Positions 33,031 through 36,348 of a stretch of DNA of 36,348 nucleotides are shown piece by piece. The notes beneath the pieces were generated by a model. The model was not told the DNA's origin. It worked only from the letters and a program-made list of their open reading frames with translations, and searched no databases. The stretch is from Pseudomonadota bacterium (lineage in GTDB: Bacteria; Pseudomonadota; Alphaproteobacteria; Sphingomonadales; Sphingomonadaceae), in contig JAEWCW010000172.1 of NCBI GenBank assembly GCA_023390415.1, positions 1 to 36,348 on the forward strand. The letters run 5' to 3'. The translations under genes were made by a program, and so were the position numbers. Within the stretch, counting starts at the first letter, position 1. Every line of letters starts with the position of its first letter.

Positions 33031-35598
33031 CTAGTAGATGCCCTCTTGCCTTTGCAAGAAGTCGCTGTCGTCCTGCTTGGGTTGGGCGGTCGGCGCAGCG
33101 CGCTGGGCGCGCGGGCGAGCCGCGGTGCGCTGCTCCGCAGCCTCCTCGTCGCGGCGCGCCGTCCGCCGCGGCTCGCTCTCCGGCCGGAACGCTTCCCAGA
33201 TCACCCCGGCGCGCGGATCGGAGCTGCTCGGCCAGGTGCCGAACACGCGCTCGCCCGAGCGACGGTCGATCCGCACCATCCGAATGCCCGCAGGCGCACG
33301 GAACGGCATGACCGGCATGCCTTCGAAGGCGGTCCGGGCGAACTGCAGGAAGATCGGTGCGGCGAGCGTGCCGCCCTGGGCGTAGCCGCCCATCGGACGC
33401 GGCTGATCGAAGCCCATATAGACGCCGGCGACGATGTCGGCGGAGCCGCCCACGAACCAGACGTTGGTCGGGCCGGTCGAGGTCCCGGTCTTGCCGAAGA
33501 GCGGACGGTTGAGCTGACGCAGGCTGGTCGCGGTGCCCCGCTCGACCACGCCGGTGAGCATGTGGACGAGCTGGAAGGCCGTCATGGGGTCCATCAGCTG
33601 GCGGGTCCGAAGGGGCGGGCGCGGCATCGGGCGGCCGTCCCAGGTCTCGGCGTTGCAGCCTTCCATGAGCTGGCAGCGATTGTCGGTGCGATAGATGACC
33701 CGGCCGCTCCGGTCCTGGACGTAATCGACCAGGGTCGGCCGAAGCTCGCGGCCCTGGTTGGCGAGCATCGCGAAGGCGTTGGTCATGCGTAGAACTGTCG
33801 TGTCGCTCGCGCCGAGGGCGTTGGCGAGATAGGGCTCGACCTCGCCGACGCCCATCCGGCGCGCGACCCGGCTGACCTGGTCCATGCCGACCTGGCTGGC
33901 GGCGCGGACGGTCATCAGGTTGCGCGATTGCTCGAGCCCCCAGCGCATCGTCTGCGGTCCCGCACCGGCGCTTCCGCCGAAATTCCGGAAGCACTTCTCC
34001 CCAAGACCCGCGCCCTGCCAGACGCAGAACGGACCGTCGACGATGAGGGTCGCGGGGGTCATGCCGTTCTCAAGCGCCGCTGCGTAGACGAAGGGCTTGA
34101 AGGTGGAGCCTGGCTGGCGCTGGGCCTGCGTCGCGCGGTTGAAGGAATCGCGGCCGCTATTGTCCCAGCCGCCTTGCATCGCGAGCACGCGCCCGGTGGC
34201 GACTTCCTCGGCGACGAAGCCGCCACTGACTTCGGGGATCGAGCGCAAGGCGTAAACGTCGCCCTCGCGCTCGACCGCGACAATCATGCCCGGGCGAAGA
34301 GCCGCGAAGGCAGGCGTTGCGGTCCCGCGCTGGGGCATGGCGGCGCCCGAGGCGGGGAGGGTTCCAGTGGTTCCGTCGGTCAGCCCGATCGTGACGCTTC
34401 CCGGGTTGCGCGAGAGAATGACGGCCGAGCGCCAATCGGGGTCGCCGACGCCGAAATTAGCCGCTGCAAGGCGTGCACGCCAATCGCCGCCAATCTCGAT
34501 CGACAGCCCCGGATCGCGCCACCCGCGGTTGCGGTCGTAGCGCGCAAGGCCGTCGCGCAGCGCGGTCGCCGCGGCGTCCTGCATCTCGACGTCGAGCGAG
34601 GTGCGGATCCAGAGGCCGCCCGTATAAACTCCGTTCTCGCCGCGCTCGGTCTCCTGGCCGAAGCGCCCGATCAGCTGGCGGCGAACCTCCTCGACGAAAT
34701 AGCCGCCGATATTGCGCACGTTCTGGCCGGAGCCTGAGCGGATGATGCCGAGCGGCTGGGCCTGTGCGCGCGCGCGCTGTTCGGCGGTGATGAAGCCGTT
34801 GCGCTGCATCTCCGAGAGGACCCAGTTGCGGCGCTGGAGCGCCTGCTCGGCATGGCGCTCGGGCGTGTAGTTGCTCGGCGCCTTGGGCAGGATGGCGAGA
34901 TAGGCGAATTCGTGAAGATCGAGATCCGCGACGTCCTTGTCGAAATAGGCGCGCGCGGCGGCCTGGACGCCATAGGCATTCCGGCCGAGGAAGATCTGGT
35001 TGAGGTAGAGCTCGAGGATCTGCTCCTTCTCCAGCACCGATTCGATGCGCCAGGCGAGAAAGAATTCGCGGATCTTGCGGCTGACCGAATATTCGTCGCC
35101 GAGCAGGAGGTTCTTGGCGACCTGCTGGGTGATTGTGGAGCCGCCGCGGGCGCGCTCGCCGCTGCCGGCCTTCAGCGCATAATCGAAGATCGCGCCGACG
35201 AAGCCCGGATAGTCGATGCCGCCGTGGCTGAAGAAGGTCCGGTCCTCCGCCGCGAGGAAGGCGTTGACCAAGTCACGCGGGAATTCCTCATATTGGAGCT
35301 CGACCCGCCGTTCGCGCGCGAAGCTGTGCACCGGCGCGCCGTCGATGTCCCGGACATAGGAGGGAAGGGGCGGCTCGTAGCTGAGCAGCGAGCTCGCGGA
35401 CGGGAGGTCGCGGGCGAAGATCAGGAAGAGCAGAGCGAGGATGATGAACGGGCTGGCGAGGAGGGCAAGGAGGGCCTTGGCCCACCAGGGGCGCAGCGCG
35501 CGCTTGATGAACCGCCACGCCGAGCCGGCATGGCGGGCGATCGTCCCGCCTGCGTCGCGATAGAGGGTGATGCGGCCCGTATTCGTCTCAGCGGTCAT
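33031..35598 (-). CDS. mrcA: Penicillin-binding protein 1A
   Basis: Bifunctional peptidoglycan synthase anchored in the inner membrane, 855 residues. A cytoplasmic head and one membrane helix (about 40-62) are followed by the GT51 glycosyltransferase ([12 protein letters not shown] with the catalytic Glu near 118; [16 protein letters not shown]). An OB-like insert precedes the transpeptidase, which has Ser498-x-x-Lys501 in QPGSTFKPF, an SRN motif in [10 protein letters not shown], and Lys703-Thr-Gly in [10 protein letters not shown]. An Arg/Ala/Gln-rich tail ends it. prfB follows closely, a frequent alphaproteobacterial pairing. Confidence 0.96.
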   Translation of the reverse strand: MTAETNTGRITLYRDAGGTIARHAGSAWRFIKRALRPWWAKALLALLASPFIILALLFLIFARDLPSASSLLSYEPPLPSYVRDIDGAPVHSFARERRVELQYEEFPRDLVNAFLAAEDRTFFSHGGIDYPGFVGAIFDYALKAGSGERARGGSTITQQVAKNLLLGDEYSVSRKIREFFLAWRIESVLEKEQILELYLNQIFLGRNAYGVQAAARAYFDKDVADLDLHEFAYLAILPKAPSNYTPERHAEQALQRRNWVLSEMQRNGFITAEQRARAQAQPLGIIRSGSGQNVRNIGGYFVEEVRRQLIGRFGQETERGENGVYTGGLWIRTSLDVEMQDAAATALRDGLARYDRNRGWRDPGLSIEIGGDWRARLAAANFGVGDPDWRSAVILSRNPGSVTIGLTDGTTGTLPASGAAMPQRGTATPAFAALRPGMIVAVEREGDVYALRSIPEVSGGFVAEEVATGRVLAMQGGWDNSGRDSFNRATQAQRQPGSTFKPFVYAAALENGMTPATLIVDGPFCVWQGAGLGEKCFRNFGGSAGAGPQTMRWGLEQSRNLMTVRAASQVGMDQVSRVARRMGVGEVEPYLANALGASDTTVLRMTNAFAMLANQGRELRPTLVDYVQDRSGRVIYRTDNRCQLMEGCNAETWDGRPMPRPPLRTRQLMDPMTAFQLVHMLTGVVERGTATSLRQLNRPLFGKTGTSTGPTNVWFVGGSADIVAGVYMGFDQPRPMGGYAQGGTLAAPIFLQFARTAFEGMPVMPFRAPAGIRMVRIDRRSGERVFGTWPSSSDPRAGVIWEAFRPESEPRRTARRDEEAAEQRTAARPRAQRAAPTAQPKQDDSDFLQRQEGIY

Positions 35599-35645
35599 TC
35601 GGGCAAGGCTCTAGCGGATCGTGGGGGTGGGGTGAAGGCGAACGC

Positions 35646-35680
35646 GGCAGGCGGAGCGGAGGATTTCCGCCCCGCCTGCC
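35646..35680 (-). terminator. Strong hairpin downstream of rne
   Basis: On the rne strand a 15-bp stem (GGCAGGCGG + GGCGGA paired with TCCGCT + CCGCCTGCC, one G-T pair) closes on the 5-nt loop AATCC, 6 nt after the rne stop. No U-run follows, so it may act as an intrinsic terminator in a high-GC genome or as a 3' decay barrier. Confidence 0.7.
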
Positions 35681-35686
35681 AATTCG

Positions 35687-36348
35687 TCACGCGCCGAAGG
35701 TGCGCTGCCACCAGCCCCGGCGCGGCTCGCCCGCAGGCTCGTCCGCATTTGCGGCATCGGGCGCCGGATCGGCCGGCTGGGCCGGAACGGGTTCGGCAGA
35801 AGCATCGGCCACCGGCGCTGCTGCAGCGTCGGCCTTCTTGCGTCGGCGCGCGGGCTTGGCCGCGGGCGTGACGTCGTTGGCCGCTTCCGGTGCAGGCTCG
35901 GACGGAGCTTCTGCCGCAGGCGCCTCCTCGGCGGCAGGTTCGACCGCCTTCTTGCGTCGGCCGGCACGCGAGCGCTTGGCGGGCTCCTTGGCTTCGGGCT
36001 CGACTTCGGCGGGCGCCGCTTCCGCGGGCGCTTCGACGGCCTCGGCTGCGGCGACGGCTTCGACCGGGGTTTCCTCGGCCGGCTCAGCCTCGCGGCGGGC
36101 GCGCGGACGGCGGCGACTGCGCTTCGGCTTTTCGTCGTCGGCCGGTGTCTCGGTCGGCTCGGCCTCGGTCGAGGGCTCGGCATCGACAGGGGCGGGGGCA
36201 TCGGCGACGGCTTCGACCATCTCCTCACCCTCTTCGCGAGTCACTTCGCCCTCGGCCTCACCCTCGCCACGCTCGCGGCGGCGGCCGCCGCGGCGACCCC
36301 GGCGGCGGCGCTTGCGTCCGCCTTCGCGGCCTTCGCGCTCCTCGCGAT
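35687..36348 (-). CDS. rne: Ribonuclease E/G, C-terminal part only
   Basis: The frame is open from the right edge of the window to the stop at 35687, giving about 219 residues of a C-terminal tail; the catalytic S1/RNase E core lies outside. What is seen is low in complexity: an Arg/Gly-rich stretch (GGRKRRRRGRRGGRRRERG), acidic Ala/Glu/Pro segments alternating with basic RRRPRARR and RRKK clusters, and the ending RRGWWQRTFGA. This matches the disordered scaffold tails of sphingomonad RNase E as I recall them, which bind RNA and degradosome partners. The identification rests on composition, ending and context rather than on a catalytic motif. Confidence 0.8.
   Translation of the reverse strand, partial: REEREGREGGRKRRRRGRRGGRRRERGEGEAEGEVTREEGEEMVEAVADAPAPVDAEPSTEAEPTETPADDEKPKRSRRRPRARREAEPAEETPVEAVAAAEAVEAPAEAAPAEVEPEAKEPAKRSRAGRRKKAVEPAAEEAPAAEAPSEPAPEAANDVTPAAKPARRRKKADAAAAPVADASAEPVPAQPADPAPDAANADEPAGEPRRGWWQRTFGA

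Overview
The window is a gene-dense, high-GC stretch (roughly two thirds G+C) of an alphaproteobacterial chromosome, most likely from the order Sphingomonadales (Sphingomonas / Sphingosinicella-like). This rests on gene content and order (hflK-hflC-degP; thyA-folA-ribF-ileS-lspA-DUF3035; rne / mrcA / prfB), a TorF-type porin, the alphaproteobacterial form of glutamate-cysteine ligase, an RF2 without the programmed frameshift, and inverted copies of a short palindromic repeat that I recall as common in such genomes. It is an assignment from recognised families, not from a database search. No rRNA, tRNA, CRISPR array, prophage, insertion sequence or plasmid function was seen.

Layout. 1-1837 (minus): rsmE followed by gshA, which runs off the left edge. 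1865-5933 (plus): ubiA, pmbA, a CysQ-like phosphatase and a secreted protein with two retropepsin-like domains. 5964-7404 (minus): mrp and a small CoA-binding protein. 7476-14644 (plus): hflK, hflC, degP, a HerA/DUF853 ATPase and an OPT transporter. 14633-16082 (minus): queF and a PanE-type reductase. 16150-22109 (plus): five tightly packed genes for an AI-2E permease, an M28 lipoprotein peptidase, a mercaptopyruvate sulfurtransferase, a cystathionine beta-lyase and an MscS channel. 22099-22449 (minus): a small unknown gene, divergent from a TorF-like porin (plus, to 23277). 23274-30713 (minus): thyA, folA, ribF, ileS, lspA, a DUF3035/BamF-like lipoprotein and an MFS transporter, listed in transcription order. 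30820-31191 (plus): a stand-alone RadC/JAB domain. 31193-36348 (minus): the 3' part of rne, mrcA, prfB and a lipoprotein-type methyltransferase, in transcription order.

How the genes work together. Most are core functions: envelope quality control (HflKC, DegP, LspA, BamF-like lipoprotein, PBP1A), nucleotide and folate metabolism (ThyA, FolA), flavin and quinone synthesis (RibF, UbiA), translation (IleS, PrfB, RsmE, QueF for queuosine), thiol and sulfur metabolism (GshA, SseA, MetC, CysQ-like) and RNA decay (Rne). Packing is extreme. Genes overlap by 4-12 nt at many junctions, three of the five convergent gene pairs overlap at their 3' ends, and no intergenic gap reaches 300 bp. The longest, about 130 bp between thyA and folA, holds the repeats.

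I found no evidence of an undescribed multi-gene defence, mobile or biosynthetic system. The points that merit a second look are local: a porin gene without a usable canonical start codon, a compositionally foreign-looking segment inside ileS, a SAM methyltransferase carrying a lipoprotein signal, a RadC-like domain that seems to lack its JAMM glutamate, a tandem retropepsin protein, and several short repeats or palindromes at promoters and 5' ends.
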